DNA of 64,000 nucleotides from Microbacterium sp. NIBRBAC000506063 (GCF_017968845.1 NZ_CP072877.1:62001-126000); one strand, 5' to 3'; shown: positions 26,516 to 36,489, numbered from the stretch's first letter. Notes: generated by a model from the sequence alone, not told the origin. Numbers and translations: made by a program.

Positions 26516-27803
26516 TCAGCGCGTCGCGAGCAGGGGAGCCCCGCCTGCCGTCACAGCGCTGAACAGCTTGTCGAACACCGCACCCCGATCGAACTGCATC
26601 GCGTACGCCCGCGCCGCCGCCGCCCGCTCCGCGATCTGCTCCGGCGTGAGCGAGAGGCCCTCGCGCAGCGCCGCGGCGATCGCATCCGGATCATTGACGG
26701 GCACGATGAGCGCGTGATCGCCCACCGCCTCGCCGATGCCGCCGGTGATCGTCGTGATCACCGGACCGCCGCCGGCGAGCATCTTCTCGGCCAGCGCGAT
26801 GCCGAAGGTCTCGATGAAGTCGGGGCTCGGCCTGCTCGGCAGCGCGTAGACCGCGCAGGCCTCCATCAGATGCGGCTTCTCGGCATCACCGACATCATCG
26901 AGGAACCGGATGCGCGCCACCAGGGGCGAGGCCGCGGCCAGATCGTGCAGGCGCCCGGCATCCGGTCCGCGTCCGACGATCACCAGCTCGACGTCCTCCG
27001 GCAGCCCGGCCCGTTCGAAACCGGCGATGAGGTCGTCGACGCCCTTTGCCGGCTGCAGGCGCGAGAGGAAGAGCACGTAGCGGTTGCGGCCCAGCCCGCG
27101 CCGGGCCAGCACCTTGTCGGTCTCCGCCGGATCGAGGTCGATATAGGCCGAGGTATCGATCGCGGGGTAGGAGACCCGGATGCGCTCGCGGCATTGATCG
27201 GCGAAGCGGGTGCCGTGGCGGGCGTCGAGCTCGGATGCGGCGTCGATGATGATGTCGCGCGTGTACTCGGAGACCGCCACCGGGTGGTCCTGCTCCAGAT
27301 AGGCGCTGAAGATCTGCGCCGCGGCGCCGAAGGCGTTCTGCTCCAGGCTGGAGCGCACGACATTGGTGATGTCGCTGCCCACCGCCTCGGCGATCGTGAT
27401 CACATCCACCGGAAGGCCGGTCGCCCGCGCCGTGCGCACGGCGTCGGCCACGGCGAGCGTGTGCGGGCTCAGGTAGAGCGAAAGAACGGTCGTCGGCACA
27501 CCGTCGGTGAAGAGCTCGACGAGACGCCCGGTGATCCCGGCGAGGTAGCGCCCGTCGGGACCTTGTAGTCGCCGACCGGCTCGGGCCGCTCGACATGGAT
27601 GCCGGCGCTGTAGGGCAGCACGGTCTCCAGCGGCTTCAACGGCAGGCCGCTCGTCGCGAGCCGCTCCAGCGGCCAGGTGACGATGCGCACCTCGTCGAAG
27701 CCGCGGGTGAGCGCGGCCTCGGCGAGATTGCGGCCCTCCACCGAGTGCCCGCAGATCACGGGTCGGCGCGGTTGACGATGATCAGGCGGCGGGATACGGA
27801 CAT
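26516..27803 (-). CDS. Glycosyltransferase family 1/GT4-like, apparent frameshifts
   Basis: GT-B-fold glycosyltransferase. The N-terminal acceptor lobe has MSVSRRLIIVNRADP, then CGHSVEGRNLAEAALTRG; the C-terminal nucleotide-sugar lobe has YVLFLSRLQPAKGVDDLI, ELVIVGRGPDAGRL and the donor-binding SPDFIETFGIALAEKMLAGG. Breaks near 27767 and 27558 each need one base; repair gives about 429 residues. ATG 27801-27803 has an AGGAGACGAAA ribosome site. It starts 23 bases after the GH92 stop, so the two are one operon and a mannose-containing glycan is a likely theme. Its end faces that of acdS. Confidence 0.82.
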
Positions 27804-27826
27804 TTTCGTCTCCTGGTGATCTGGGG

Positions 27827-30029
27827 TCAGGGGACTCGGATGTGGAACTGGACGGCGGCCGCTCGGACCGGCCCCAGTCGCTCGGTTCGGGGCCGAGCCG
27901 GAGCCGCAGTTCGCCGCCGGCATGGAACTCGGCGCCGCTGATCCAGCTGCGGGCCAGCGGCGCGCCGTTCAGGGTCGCCGACTGCACGTACTGGACGGGG
28001 CCTCCAGCCCGCGGTTCGACGAAGCCCTCGGTCTCGATGCGCAGGGGCCCGGCGGCGAGCTGGATCCGGGCCGAGCGGAAGGAGGGCGCATTCACCAGGA
28101 ACAGGTTCTGCCCCGCCACCGGGAACAGCCCGAGCGACGCCCAGACGTACCAGGAGCTGAGACCACCGGAGTCGTCGTTGCCGGGCAGCCCGCCGCGGCC
28201 GGTGCCGAACTGCTGCAGCACCGCCGCGTGCACGATCTCGGCGGTGCGGTCGGGACGCCCGATGTAGTGGTAGGCCCAGGGGCCTCCATGTCCGGCTCGT
28301 TGTTGAGCCCCTCGAAGCGGCCGAGCGCGTAGCCCGCCCGCATCTCGGCGTCGTCGGGTGCGAGCCCGGGCTGCACCACGGGCTCCGCGCCATAGCCGAA
28401 GAAGGCGTCGAGCATGCCGAGGAAGGCCTCGTCGCCGCCGGCGAGTGCGATGCGCCCGGCCATGTCGTGCTGGAGCCGGAAGGAGTAGTTGTGCTTGCTG
28501 CCCTCGTAGAACGTGGAGTCCTTCAGCAGACCCGTGGCCGGGTCGTAGGCGTTGACCCAGCGTTCTGCCAGGGCGACGAACTCCTCGGCCAGGTCGTGGT
28601 CGCCGACCGTGGTGGCCACTTTCACGCTGCACCAGTAGCCGAAGGCGAGGTCGAGGGTGTGGCTGATCGGACGCGCCTCGCCATGGAGCAGGAAGTCCTC
28701 GCCGTAGGTGCGGCGCAGATCGTTGTGCATGTGCACCAATGCCCAGTCCCAGTCGATTCCCGGCATCCCCAGCTGACAGAGGTCGGAGAGGAAGGTGTGC
28801 GCCAGCGCGCTGCCTTGCCGTGAGAAGCGGTCGCTGCCGATCGCCATCCGGTAGCCGATCGGGAAGTTGCCCTCCTCTTCCGCGATGGTCAGCAATGCGC
28901 CGGCCAGCTCCACGGCGCGCTCCGGCTGCAGAGCGGTCAGCAGCGGCAGCTGGGTGCGGTAGATGTCCCAGAGCGTGGAGAGGTCGAAGGCGAACGGCCC
29001 GTCGCTCGGCCAGAACGGACTCTCGCCGGGCGCCAGGCAGGGCTTGATGAGCGAGTGGTAGAGCGCGGTGGCGAACACGGTGGCGCGCTCGGGCGAGTCC
29101 GTCTCGATCGTGATCGCCTCCAGGCTGTCGCGCCAGGCGGCGCGGGTGCGCTCGCGGCGAGCATCGAAGCCGCCGGAGTCGGCGCCGCAGTCCTTCTGCA
29201 GGTTGCGCCGGGCCTGCTCCACGCCGCGCAGCGAGAAGCCCATGCGCAGCTCGATCTGCTGGCCGGCGCGGCTGGGGCCTGCCCACATCATCCCGAAGGA
29301 GCGCAGGGTCGTCGGCCGGATGTGGTCGAAGTCGAGCCGGGTCCCGCCGGGCATGAGCCGCCGGTCGTACCAGAGCATCTGCCGCCAGGTCTCGGCGTCG
29401 CATTCGAGGTAGACCGAGAGCGGCGCGCCCTCCACGACGATCGTGCCCTGCGCGACGCCGGGTGCGACCGACTCGAGGTGCGCGCGCAGCGGGATCGTCG
29501 CCGAATGGGGCAGCGACAGCCCGCCCAGCGAGAAGTCGATCACGACCCGGGCATTCGGATGCTCCGGAAAGGTGTAGCGGTGCACGGCGCTCTTGGGTCC
29601 GACGGTGAGCTCAGCCCGGATGCCGGAGTCGAGCGTCGCGGCGAAGCGGCCCGGCTCCGCCTCTTCCTCGCTGATGCCCCACAGTCGGCCGAGCACGTCG
29701 AGCGGCTCGAGCATCGGGGTCACCCGGAAGTAGTTGTAGTACTTGCGGATCGCGCCGGTGCCCGACTGCTGGAAGTGGGTGAAACCGGAGGCCACCTGCT
29801 CCTCGTGGATCACCGGCGGCAGGCCCTCCGTGCTGAGGTCGTAGCGTCCGTACCCGGTGGGGTAGGCCCCGGAGTAGGCGCAGGCCGAGACCATCCCGAA
29901 CGGGGAGGTCGCGCCCGGGTGGGTGTTGCCCACCTGCGGCTTCGGCCACCACCAGGTCGCGGCCAGTCCGGTGCGCGCCGGAAGCGCCGTGGTCTCGGTG
30001 CCGATGAACGGATCGACGTGCTCGATCAT
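27827..30029 (-). CDS. GH92 family exo-alpha-mannosidase, apparent frameshifts
   Basis: Calcium-dependent inverting alpha-mannosidase family. Landmarks are VDPFIGTETT and GNTHPGATSPFGMVSACAYS at the N-terminus, SGFTHFQQSGTGAI, LWDIYRTQLPLLTALQPER, DWDWALVHMHND, and the family signature GNDDSGGLSSWYVWASLGLF. Two breaks, near 28288 and 27870, are GGGG runs short by one; repair gives 734 residues with an FHIRVP end. No signal peptide is seen, so it may act inside the cell or leave by another route, unlike most secreted GH92 enzymes. The large antisense frames over it are shadows. Confidence 0.9.
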
Positions 30030-30213
30030 GGTGCGACGCTACGGCGCGACTGTCTCGGCGGTGTTACGGCGGCGTGAACAGGTTCGCACGCGACTCGCCT
30101 CGCCCGCCCAAGGATGTCCTCACGAAGCGCTTAGCCGCGCCTCACCCGCCACCGCTGTACTGAGAACAGCCGCACGAGGGTCCTCGGCGGGTCGAGACGA
30201 GAGGAAGACTCCC

Positions 30214-30789
30214 ATGAAACTTCGCAGCACACTTGCGGTAGGAGCGGTGGCAGGACTGCTCCTCGTCGGGATCCCGGGCGCCGCCCAGGCCGACGACGTG
30301 AACCGCAGCGGCAACTACGTCGTCCCCAAGGGGCGCACGATCGACGGCAATCTCACGGTGCGAGGCGGCACCATCACCATCCACGGCAAGGTCGACGGCA
30401 ACGTCCGTCAGATCGGCAAGGGGTCGGTCATCATCTCGGCCTCGGGCGAGGTGGACGGCAACGTCGTCGAGTCGGGCACCGGCTATGTCAGGGTCAGAGG
30501 CGAGGTCGACGGCAACGTCGTCGAGCGCAACGCCGGCAGCGTCTGGATCTACCGCACCGGCGAGGTGGACGGCAACGTCACCGAGAGCGGCACCGGACAC
30601 GTCTACATCCGCGGCGAGGTCGACGGCAACGTCACCGAGTCGGGCAAGGGCCACCTGTATCTCTACGGCACCGCCGAGGTCGACGGGAACGCCTCCGAGA
30701 AGAATGCGGGCAACCTCTACACCTACCGAGGTGCAGAGGTCGACGGCAACATCAAGGAGAGCGGCACAGGCTCGCGCATCCGTCGCTGA
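30214..30789 (+). CDS. Exported VDGNV-repeat protein, bactofilin-like beta-solenoid
   Basis: 191 residues. A signal peptide (MKLRSTLAVGAVAGLLLVG, cut about AQA-DD) is followed by about seven repeats of 18 or 20 residues, each starting K/E-VDGNV and carrying an xSGTGxVxxxG or xNAGxxxxYRxG half. The pattern G-x-V-x-G-N-V is that of polymer-forming bactofilins, which build a right-handed beta-helix, but those are cytosolic while this one is secreted and free of other domains. It might assemble at the cell surface. A GAGGAAGA ribosome site precedes ATG 30214, and a hairpin follows the stop. No known function. Confidence 0.75.
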   Translation: MKLRSTLAVGAVAGLLLVGIPGAAQADDVNRSGNYVVPKGRTIDGNLTVRGGTITIHGKVDGNVRQIGKGSVIISASGEVDGNVVESGTGYVRVRGEVDGNVVERNAGSVWIYRTGEVDGNVTESGTGHVYIRGEVDGNVTESGKGHLYLYGTAEVDGNASEKNAGNLYTYRGAEVDGNIKESGTGSRIRR

Positions 30790-30802
30790 GCGGCACTGAA
30801 TC

Positions 30803-30838
30803 GATCGGGCACGGCCCCACCCGGAGCCGTGCCCGATC
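30803..30838 (+). terminator. Hairpin after the VDGNV-repeat gene
   Basis: Perfect 13-base stem GATCGGGCACGGC / GCCGTGCCCGATC with a 10-base loop, 14 bases after the stop codon. There is no T-run, which is common for actinobacterial terminators. Confidence 0.75.
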
Positions 30839-30890
30839 ATCAGCGTCAGCACTGTTGCGCGACATCCCTCCGTCACACCCCCTGCGTACA

Positions 30891-31708
30891 ATGACGACCA
30901 TGTCGAGACGCGATGAGATCGAATGCTGGCTCACCGACATGGACGGCGTGCTCGTGCACGAGAACCGGGCGATCCCCGGCTCGGCCGAGCTGCTCCGGCA
31001 GTGGGCCGATCAGGGCACCGAGTTCCTCGTCCTCACGAACAACTCGATCTTCACCCCGCGAGACCTCTCGGCCCGGCTTCGCGCTTCGGGGCTCGAGGTA
31101 CCCGAGCACCGCATCTGGACCTCGGCGCTCGCGACCGCCGACTTCCTGCGCTCGCAGATGCCGGGTGGCTCCGCCTTCGTCGTCGGCGAGGCGGGGCTGA
31201 CGACCGCGCTGCACGAGGCCGGGTTCATCATGACCGAGTCCGACCCGGACTACGTCGTCGTCGGCGAGACCCGGCACTACTCCTTCGACGCGCTCACCAA
31301 GGCGATCCGGCTCATCGGGAAGGGGGCACGGTTCATCGCGACCAACCCCGATGCGACCGGGCCGAGCATGGAGGGCGTGCTGCCGGCCACGGGGCGATCT
31401 CGGCGTTGATCACCAAGGCGACCGGCAAGGATCCCTACGTCGTCGGCAAACCCAACCCCATGATGTTCCGTTCGGCGCTGAACCGCATCGGCGCGCACTC
31501 CGAGAACACCGGCATGATCGGCGACCGCATGGATACCGACATCGTCGCCGGCATCGAGGCCGGCCTGCACACCGTGCTCGTGCTCACCGGTATCAGCGAC
31601 CCCGCCGAGATCGAGCGCTTCCCGTTCCGGCCGAGCGAGGTGCTGGGTTCGGTCGCCGAACTCGTGTCGGCCCATCCCGCCGAGTCGGATCTGCCCGAAG
31701 TTCTGTGA
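30891..31708 (+). CDS. HAD-IIA (NagD-like) phosphatase, apparent frameshift
   Basis: Haloacid-dehalogenase phosphatase of subfamily IIA. Catalytic aspartates in [20 protein letters not shown], motif [10 protein letters not shown], the cap region, then [16 protein letters not shown] and the acidic motif [20 protein letters not shown]. One G is missing near 31395 (GGGG for GGGGG); repair gives 272 residues. Start is ATG 30891 or the ATG at 30900. It dephosphorylates small phosphoesters such as nucleotides or sugar phosphates; the substrate is not predictable. Confidence 0.88.
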
Positions 31709-31742
31709 GCGGGTTCCGCGGTCACGACGAGGAGACGGCGCG

Positions 31743-32308
31743 ATGACGGACACCGACGACGACGTCCTGACCGTGGAGGACGACGCCCAGTGGCGGCCTG
31801 GCTCGCCGCGAACCATGAGACCGCGCGCGCGGTCTGGCTCGTGATCCCCCGCGGATCCGGGTACCGGGAGCGTTACGAGCAGGCAGTGCGTCAGGCGCTG
31901 TGCTTCGGCTGGGTCGACGGGCAGTCGCGCCCCCATGACGGCGAGGGCACTCTGCAACGGTTCTCGCCCCGCAAGCCGCGCAGCATGTGGGCAGGCACGA
32001 ACAAGGCGCGCGTCGCCGAGCTCGAGGCGGCCGGCCTGATGACGGATGCCGGGCGCCGCGTCATCGAGAACGCGAAGGCCAACGGCATGTGGGAGGTCCT
32101 GGACGGCCCCGAGGCGGGCGTCGAACCGCCTGAGCTCACCGCTGCGCTGGACGCGAACCCCGAGGCGCGCGAGCGCTGGGACGCCTTCCCGGCGTCGGCG
32201 CGCAAGTTCGGCCTCACCGCGATCGCGCTGGCGCGCAGGCCCGAGACCCGCGCGGTACGCATCGCACGGATCGTCGCGGATGCGGCCGACGGCACGCGGC
32301 CGGGCTGA
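31743..32308 (+). CDS. YdeI/OmdA-family protein, apparent frameshift
   Basis: Matches the YdeI/OmpD-associated family (bacteriocin-protection type): LAANHETARAVWLVIPRGSG, CFGWVDGQSRPHDGEGT, FSPRKPRSMWAGTNKARV, MTDAGRRVIENAKANGMW and FPASARKFGLTAIALARRPE. One base is missing at about 31793 (TGG.CGG) and repair gives 188 residues from ATG 31743 with an AGGAGA ribosome site. It lies 34 bases after the HAD gene, probably co-transcribed. Biochemical role unknown. Confidence 0.85.
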
Positions 32309-32347
32309 TCCCTCAGCGCGCCCGCTCTCACGGCCTGGGCGGGGCGA

Positions 32348-32869
32348 CTACTCCTTCGCCACGCTCGCAGAAGCCGGTTCGTTCAGCGCCAGCAGCACGG
32401 CGAAACCCGCCCAGAGCGTCACGATGCCCATCGCGGTGTCCTTGCCGTTCCATATGCTCGACTGCCACATCGCGAACCACTCGGAGCCGATCACGATGAA
32501 GCCGAGGAACCAGATCGCGAACCCCAGAGCGTAGGCGGCGTAGCCCCAGGTGCGTGCGCGGTTGTATTCGGCGTCACTCGCGTCGCGACAGAGGAACAGC
32601 TTCACCGCACCCACGAGCGCGAGCACGGCGAAGACGGCCTCGGCGACGATGATGCCGATGTACGCCGCCGTCCACACCCACGGGATGGTGATCGCCCTCC
32701 ACATGAGCGCATTGCCCTCGAAGGTCGTGTCCATCGACAGCACGTGCCGGACGAACTGGTAGTTCGAGTCGTAGTCCATGAGGTTCCCCAGGAAGACGAA
32801 CAGCCCGAACAGTCCGGCCGAGAACAGGGTGAACGCCTGCAGGAGGCGGAGCGGATGCTTCATTGTCAT
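32348..32869 (-). CDS. DUF2165 small integral membrane protein
   Basis: About 173 residues with four hydrophobic helices: LFSAGLFGLFVFLGNLM, WTAAYIGIIVAEAVFAVLAL, YAAYALGFAIWFLGFIVIG and GIVTLWAGFAVLLAL. The VRHVLSMDTTF stretch after helix 1 is characteristic of the family. The start at 32869 overlaps the upstream DUF4177 stop (ATGA); an ATG two codons later is better spaced from AGAGG. Function unknown. Confidence 0.85.
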   Translation of the reverse strand: MTMKHPLRLLQAFTLFSAGLFGLFVFLGNLMDYDSNYQFVRHVLSMDTTFEGNALMWRAITIPWVWTAAYIGIIVAEAVFAVLALVGAVKLFLCRDASDAEYNRARTWGYAAYALGFAIWFLGFIVIGSEWFAMWQSSIWNGKDTAMGIVTLWAGFAVLLALNEPASASVAKE

Positions 32870-33048
32870 ACCTCTCGTGTGAACACCAGATCGAGGTGCG
32901 GCTGGGCATGCGTGTCGAAACTGATCGCCTGGACGAACTCCCACCCGGATGCGGCCCTGTCGCGGATCACATCGCGGTAGTCGTTCGCGAGCGCGGACCC
33001 CGCTCGACGGCGCGTGAAAGGAATCCTGACGAACGAGTACTCGCGCAT
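32866..33048 (-). CDS. DUF4177-like small protein
   Basis: 60 residues: MREYSFVRIPFTRRRAG, DYRDVIRDRAASGWEFVQA and a final HLDLVFTREV. The pattern Y-E...W...GWE-l-v is that of DUF4177. It is translationally coupled to the membrane protein by an ATGA overlap. The open frame upstream has no family match, and GGAGG lies just before ATG 33048. Confidence 0.72.
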   Translation of the reverse strand: MREYSFVRIPFTRRRAGSALANDYRDVIRDRAASGWEFVQAISFDTHAQPHLDLVFTREV

Positions 33049-33179
33049 TGCGGCACCTCCTTCACCGCCCACCCTGGCAGTGGGGGCGCGTAAGGTCAAC
33101 GGATACCGTGTTGGTGCGACCTCTCCTTGCTCCATGCTCCGAGGGGCGGCACGATCGACATCTTCCGGAAGGACCCGTC

Positions 33180-34133
33180 ATGAGCACAGACCGCATCGGC
33201 ATCGTCTGGAACCCCTCCAAGACCACCAGGGAAGAACTGGAATCCGCTTTGGGCAAGGCGCTTTCCGGTCAGGAGGCGCCCGAGGTGCGCTGGTTCGAGA
33301 CGAGCAAGGACGATCCCGGTCGTGCCGCGACTCAGGAGGCGCTCGACGCCGGCAGCGACGTCGTGCTGGCGGCAGGGGGCGACGGAACGGTCCGCGCCGT
33401 CGCGGAACACCTCGCCGACACGGATGCCGGTGCCGAGCTGGGGGTCATCCCGCTCGGCACAGGGAATCTTCTCGCCCGAAACCTCGGCATTCCCCTGAAC
33501 GACCTGTCTGCGGCGTTCACTCGTGCGCTCACGGGCGTCGCCCAGTCGATCGATGTCGGCTGGGCCGAAGTGACGCTGCCGGAGGGAGCGCAACGGTACG
33601 CCTTCGTGGTGATGGCCGGGTTCGGGATCGATGCGCACATGATCACCGAGACCGATGACGGCCTCAAGGACCGGGCGGGGTGGCTCGCCTACGTCGAGTC
33701 CCTCGGCCGGGCCGTCTCGGCCAGCGAGGTCATCGGGATCCGGCTGGTCGACGCCGGGGGAGAAGCCTCCGAAGAGCAGGCGCACACGCTCCTCATCGGT
33801 AACTGTGGCATGCTCCAGGGCGGGATCACCCTCTTGCCCGACGCGAACCCCTCCGACGGTGAACTCGACCTGCTCGTGCTGAGCGCCGACGGGATCACCG
33901 GGTGGATGGACACGCTGCGGAACATGGCCTGGGACAACGGACTCAAGCGCCTCCTCGCCCGCGGGGATGCGGCCGAGAGCGCAGAGAGCAGCGACACCGC
34001 CGTGCATCGGCGTCTGACCCATCTCACGATCGAGCTCGACGAGCCGCGGGTCTTCGAAGTGGACGGCGACGACATCGGCGAGACGACGCGCATCGAGGTC
34101 AGCATCCAGCCCGGTGGTGTCCGGGTCAGATGA
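33180..34133 (+). CDS. Diacylglycerol/lipid kinase family protein
   Basis: 317-residue DAGK_cat protein related to YegS/DgkB and to LCB kinases. It has IGIVWNPSKTTREELE at the N-terminus, the ATP-site GGDGTVRAVAEHL, PLGTGNLLARNLGIPL, FVVMAGFGIDAHMI, and the C-terminal GGITLLPDANPSDGELDLLV. Phosphorylates diacylglycerol or a related lipid at the membrane. ATG 33180 was chosen because the MSTDRIGIVWNP start matches the family; the longer frame does not. Confidence 0.88.
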   Translation: MSTDRIGIVWNPSKTTREELESALGKALSGQEAPEVRWFETSKDDPGRAATQEALDAGSDVVLAAGGDGTVRAVAEHLADTDAGAELGVIPLGTGNLLARNLGIPLNDLSAAFTRALTGVAQSIDVGWAEVTLPEGAQRYAFVVMAGFGIDAHMITETDDGLKDRAGWLAYVESLGRAVSASEVIGIRLVDAGGEASEEQAHTLLIGNCGMLQGGITLLPDANPSDGELDLLVLSADGITGWMDTLRNMAWDNGLKRLLARGDAAESAESSDTAVHRRLTHLTIELDEPRVFEVDGDDIGETTRIEVSIQPGGVRVR

Positions 34134-34149
34134 CCCCCGCGCCGCCGGA

Positions 34150-34559
34150 TCAGTCCGTGACGGCGTCCCTCGGCGGATTGTGCATGAACTCGATCCGGAT
34201 GCCGTTGTCGTCCTCGACGAAGGAGGCATAGTAGCGCTCGGTGAAGCGCGGGTACTCCTTCGGCTCGCGCACCGCCGTCCAGCCCGCGTCGAGTGCGATC
34301 GCGTGCAGACGATCGACCTCCGCGCGAGAGTCGACGGCGAAGGCGAGATGCTGCCATCCGACACGCCCATGCCGGTGCGGGCCGGTGCCCTCTTCGCGAG
34401 CGGGGAAGAGGATCAGTTCTGACTCGTCGCCGACATGCCAGGCGACTGCCTGGTCTGCGTCTTCCCTCCGGTAGCCGAGCGCTTTCAGCACCGGGTCGAA
34501 CTGCGCGACCCCGCGGGGAGGTCGTCGACGGTGATTCCAAGGTGATCGAGGAGAGGCAT
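34150..34559 (-). CDS. VOC-fold (glyoxalase/dioxygenase-like) protein, apparent frameshift
   Basis: Single-domain VOC protein: MPLLDHLGITVDDLPAG, GRVGWQHLAFAVDSRAEVDR, YASFVEDDNGIRIEFMHNPP, with the metal-ligand positions H, H and E in place. One G is missing at about 34517 (GGGG); repair gives 136 residues. It converges with the lipid-kinase gene. Substrate unknown; could be a lyase, isomerase or antibiotic-binding protein. Confidence 0.82.
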
Positions 34560-34756
34560 GCGGCCATCCTATGCAGGGGTGCTGCCGGGCGCGGGACGTC
34601 TGTGAGTCTCCCCGTATCGACCCTGGTGCCACGAGGGGCGCGTACTGTCGAAGCATGTGAGCCGTCGTCCTCGGATTCGTCCAGCAGCGCGCGAGCCGAG
34701 CGGATGCCGCACCCGCTGATCACGCCCCACCCCGCCGATCGAATCGAGAACAGACC

Positions 34757-35190
34757 GTGCCTACCTGGTGGGAGCAACTCCTGCACCTGACCGTCGGCCG
34801 CGTCGGCCAGCACTCCGAGCTGCCTGATTTGCGGGAGCTGCCGTCGACCGTCGTCCCCGTCGAACGCACCCACTACGTCGTGCACGATCGTGAGCGGCAG
34901 AAGTCGGGAGATCGCCTGTACGTCCTGCGTCGCGAGTCGCGTGATCGGCGGCATCCGCATGACATCGCCGTCTACGCCAACGGGCGCGGGGTGGGTATGT
35001 GCCCGGCGGCCCGGCGGCCGACCTGGCGCCTCTTCTGGACCGGCTCGGTGGAGCGGCCGTCGTGAACGGGACCGGGTCATCAAGGTCGGGAAGCATCCGT
35101 CTGCGGGTGAAGCTCCCCGAGGTGGACGCGCTCAGGGACTTCGTCGCGGCGCACGAGAATGCCGACAGGAGTGAAAGTCTTGCGGAATAG
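34757..35190 (+). CDS. HIRAN-like domain protein, apparent frameshift
   Basis: About 144 residues from GTG 34757. The core reads YVLRRESRDRRHPHDIAVYA, then after adding one G at about 34996 NGRGVGYVPGGPAADLAPLL and a final RLRVKLPEVDALRDFV. The H-x-x-D-I-A-V-Y...G-x-G-Y-V/L-P...L-A-P-L-L pattern is that of HIRAN domains, which bind DNA ends in HLTF-like proteins. A stand-alone HIRAN without helicase is common in actinobacteria but uncharacterised. Its stop lies inside the iron box of the next gene. Confidence 0.65.
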
Positions 35191-35205
35191 GTAAGCCTTA
35201 CCTAA
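35187..35205. promoter_or_regulatory. DtxR/IdeR-type iron box
   Basis: ATAGGTAAGCCTTACCTAA is a 19-base near-perfect palindrome, differing little from the classical TTAGGTTAGGCTAACCTAA iron box. It lies 9 bases before the SIP-domain gene, so iron-loaded DtxR/IdeR would repress that gene when iron is plentiful. Confidence 0.85.
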
Positions 35206-35214
35206 GTTAGAAGC

Positions 35215-35642
35215 ATGTGCGCATGCTCCTCCGATCGCCCTCAGTTCCTCCTCGCCGGCGACAGCAGCGACATCCCGTTCATCCAGGCGACTCTGCGGCG
35301 CACGCCCGTCGACGCCTACGGGCAGGTGTACATCGAGGTCGCGACGTCGCTTCAGATCCGGCGAATCGACGAGCCTCAGGGGTCACGGTGACCTGGCTCT
35401 GCCGCGACCAGGCGGGCATCGACCGTCCGATGGAGCCGCGAGGACAGCGACTGAGCCGGGCGGTCAGGGGATGGTTCGCCGAATGGACCTGTGGTGAGAA
35501 CGACCCCGCGACGAAGGTGGTCTGGCTCGGCGCGGCCACCTGCCCGCAGGTCGAGGACCTGCATCAGGAGCTGCGCGAGCGGTACCCGGTCCTGCAGCAC
35601 GGTCCCTCCGCGTCGTTTCACCTCGGCGGCGAGGAGATCTAG
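35215..35642 (+). CDS. Stand-alone SIP-domain (siderophore-interacting) protein, apparent frameshift
   Basis: Only the C-terminal NAD(P)H-binding half of siderophore-interacting ferric reductases is present: [49 protein letters not shown] and [20 protein letters not shown]. One G is missing at about 35384 (GGGG); repair gives 142 residues. The FAD-binding N-terminal domain is absent, so it may need a partner flavoprotein or act as a dedicated module. An iron box directly upstream supports a role in siderophore-iron use. Confidence 0.82.
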
Positions 35643-35995
35643 CCCGCCGGAGCGGGCTCGCGCAGGATCTTCTCCATGGCCTTGCCCCGGGCGAGTTCGT
35701 CGACGAGCTTGTCGAGGTAGCGGATCTTCTGCATGAGCGGGTCTTCGATGTCCTCGACGCGGATGCCGCACACGACCCCCTTGATGAGCGTCACGTTCTC
35801 GTTGAGATGGGCGGCATCGAAGAACTCCTCGAACGTCGTCCTCTTCGCCAGGTGCTCCTGCAGAGCGTCCTGGTCGAACCCGGTCAGCCACTCGATGACC
35901 TGATCCAGCTCTTCGCGCGTGCGTCCCTTGCCCTCCGCCTTGGTGACATAGTGCGGATAGACGTCGGCGAACGGCATGCGGAACACTCGGTGCAT
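35639..35995 (-). CDS. DUF2200 family protein
   Basis: 118 residues matching the family along its length: [58 protein letters not shown] and [20 protein letters not shown]. Function unknown. Its end overlaps the end of the convergent SIP gene by 4 bases. Confidence 0.92.
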   Translation of the reverse strand: MHRVFRMPFADVYPHYVTKAEGKGRTREELDQVIEWLTGFDQDALQEHLAKRTTFEEFFDAAHLNENVTLIKGVVCGIRVEDIEDPLMQKIRYLDKLVDELARGKAMEKILREPAPAG

Positions 35996-36036
35996 GCCCC
36001 CAGGTTACGTCGCTCGCGCACACGGCGGAAGGGTGC

Positions 36037-36489
36037 TCACTCCATGAGGGTTGCGGCGACCGTGGCGCCGAGGTCGACTGCCCGTTCCAGATGCGCGGCG
36101 CCGATCTCTCCCGTGAAGACGAGGGGCTCGGCGGCGAGGGACCACCCGTACCCGGCGGTGATCGAGGTCATCGCCCGCTCGGCGCCGGTCGTGTCGTGGC
36201 CGCCGTGGATCCAGTAGGAGAAGGGACGCTTCACGGTCTCCTCGCGCACCTGATAGTACGTCGTGTCGAAGAAGTGCTTGAGCGCGCCGGAGATGTACCC
36301 GTAGTTCGCCGTGGTGCCGAGCAGGTAGCCGTCGGCGGCGAGCACATCCTCCAGCGTCGCCTCCAGGGCGGCGCGCTCGACCACGTCGACGCCGACAATG
36401 TCCTCATGCCGGATGCCGCGGAGCACGGCATCCGTGATCTCCCTCACCCGCGGCGATGGCGAGTGATGGACGACGAGCAGACGGGCCAT
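36037..36489 (-). CDS. Flavodoxin-like NAD(P)H-dependent oxidoreductase
   Basis: 150-residue flavodoxin fold: MARLLVVHHSPSPRVREITD (FMN phosphate loop HHSPSPR), DVLAADGYLLGTTANYGYIS (the second FMN loop TTANYGYISG) and a late TSITAGYGWSLA. Probably a small FMN protein reducing quinones or redox partners. It reads toward DUF2200 with a 41-base gap. Confidence 0.85.
   Translation of the reverse strand: MARLLVVHHSPSPRVREITDAVLRGIRHEDIVGVDVVERAALEATLEDVLAADGYLLGTTANYGYISGALKHFFDTTYYQVREETVKRPFSYWIHGGHDTTGAERAMTSITAGYGWSLAAEPLVFTGEIGAAHLERAVDLGATVAATLME

Noticed and set aside
29055..30077. A 340-codon plus-strand frame
   Set aside because: Antisense to the GH92 mannosidase; no family features.
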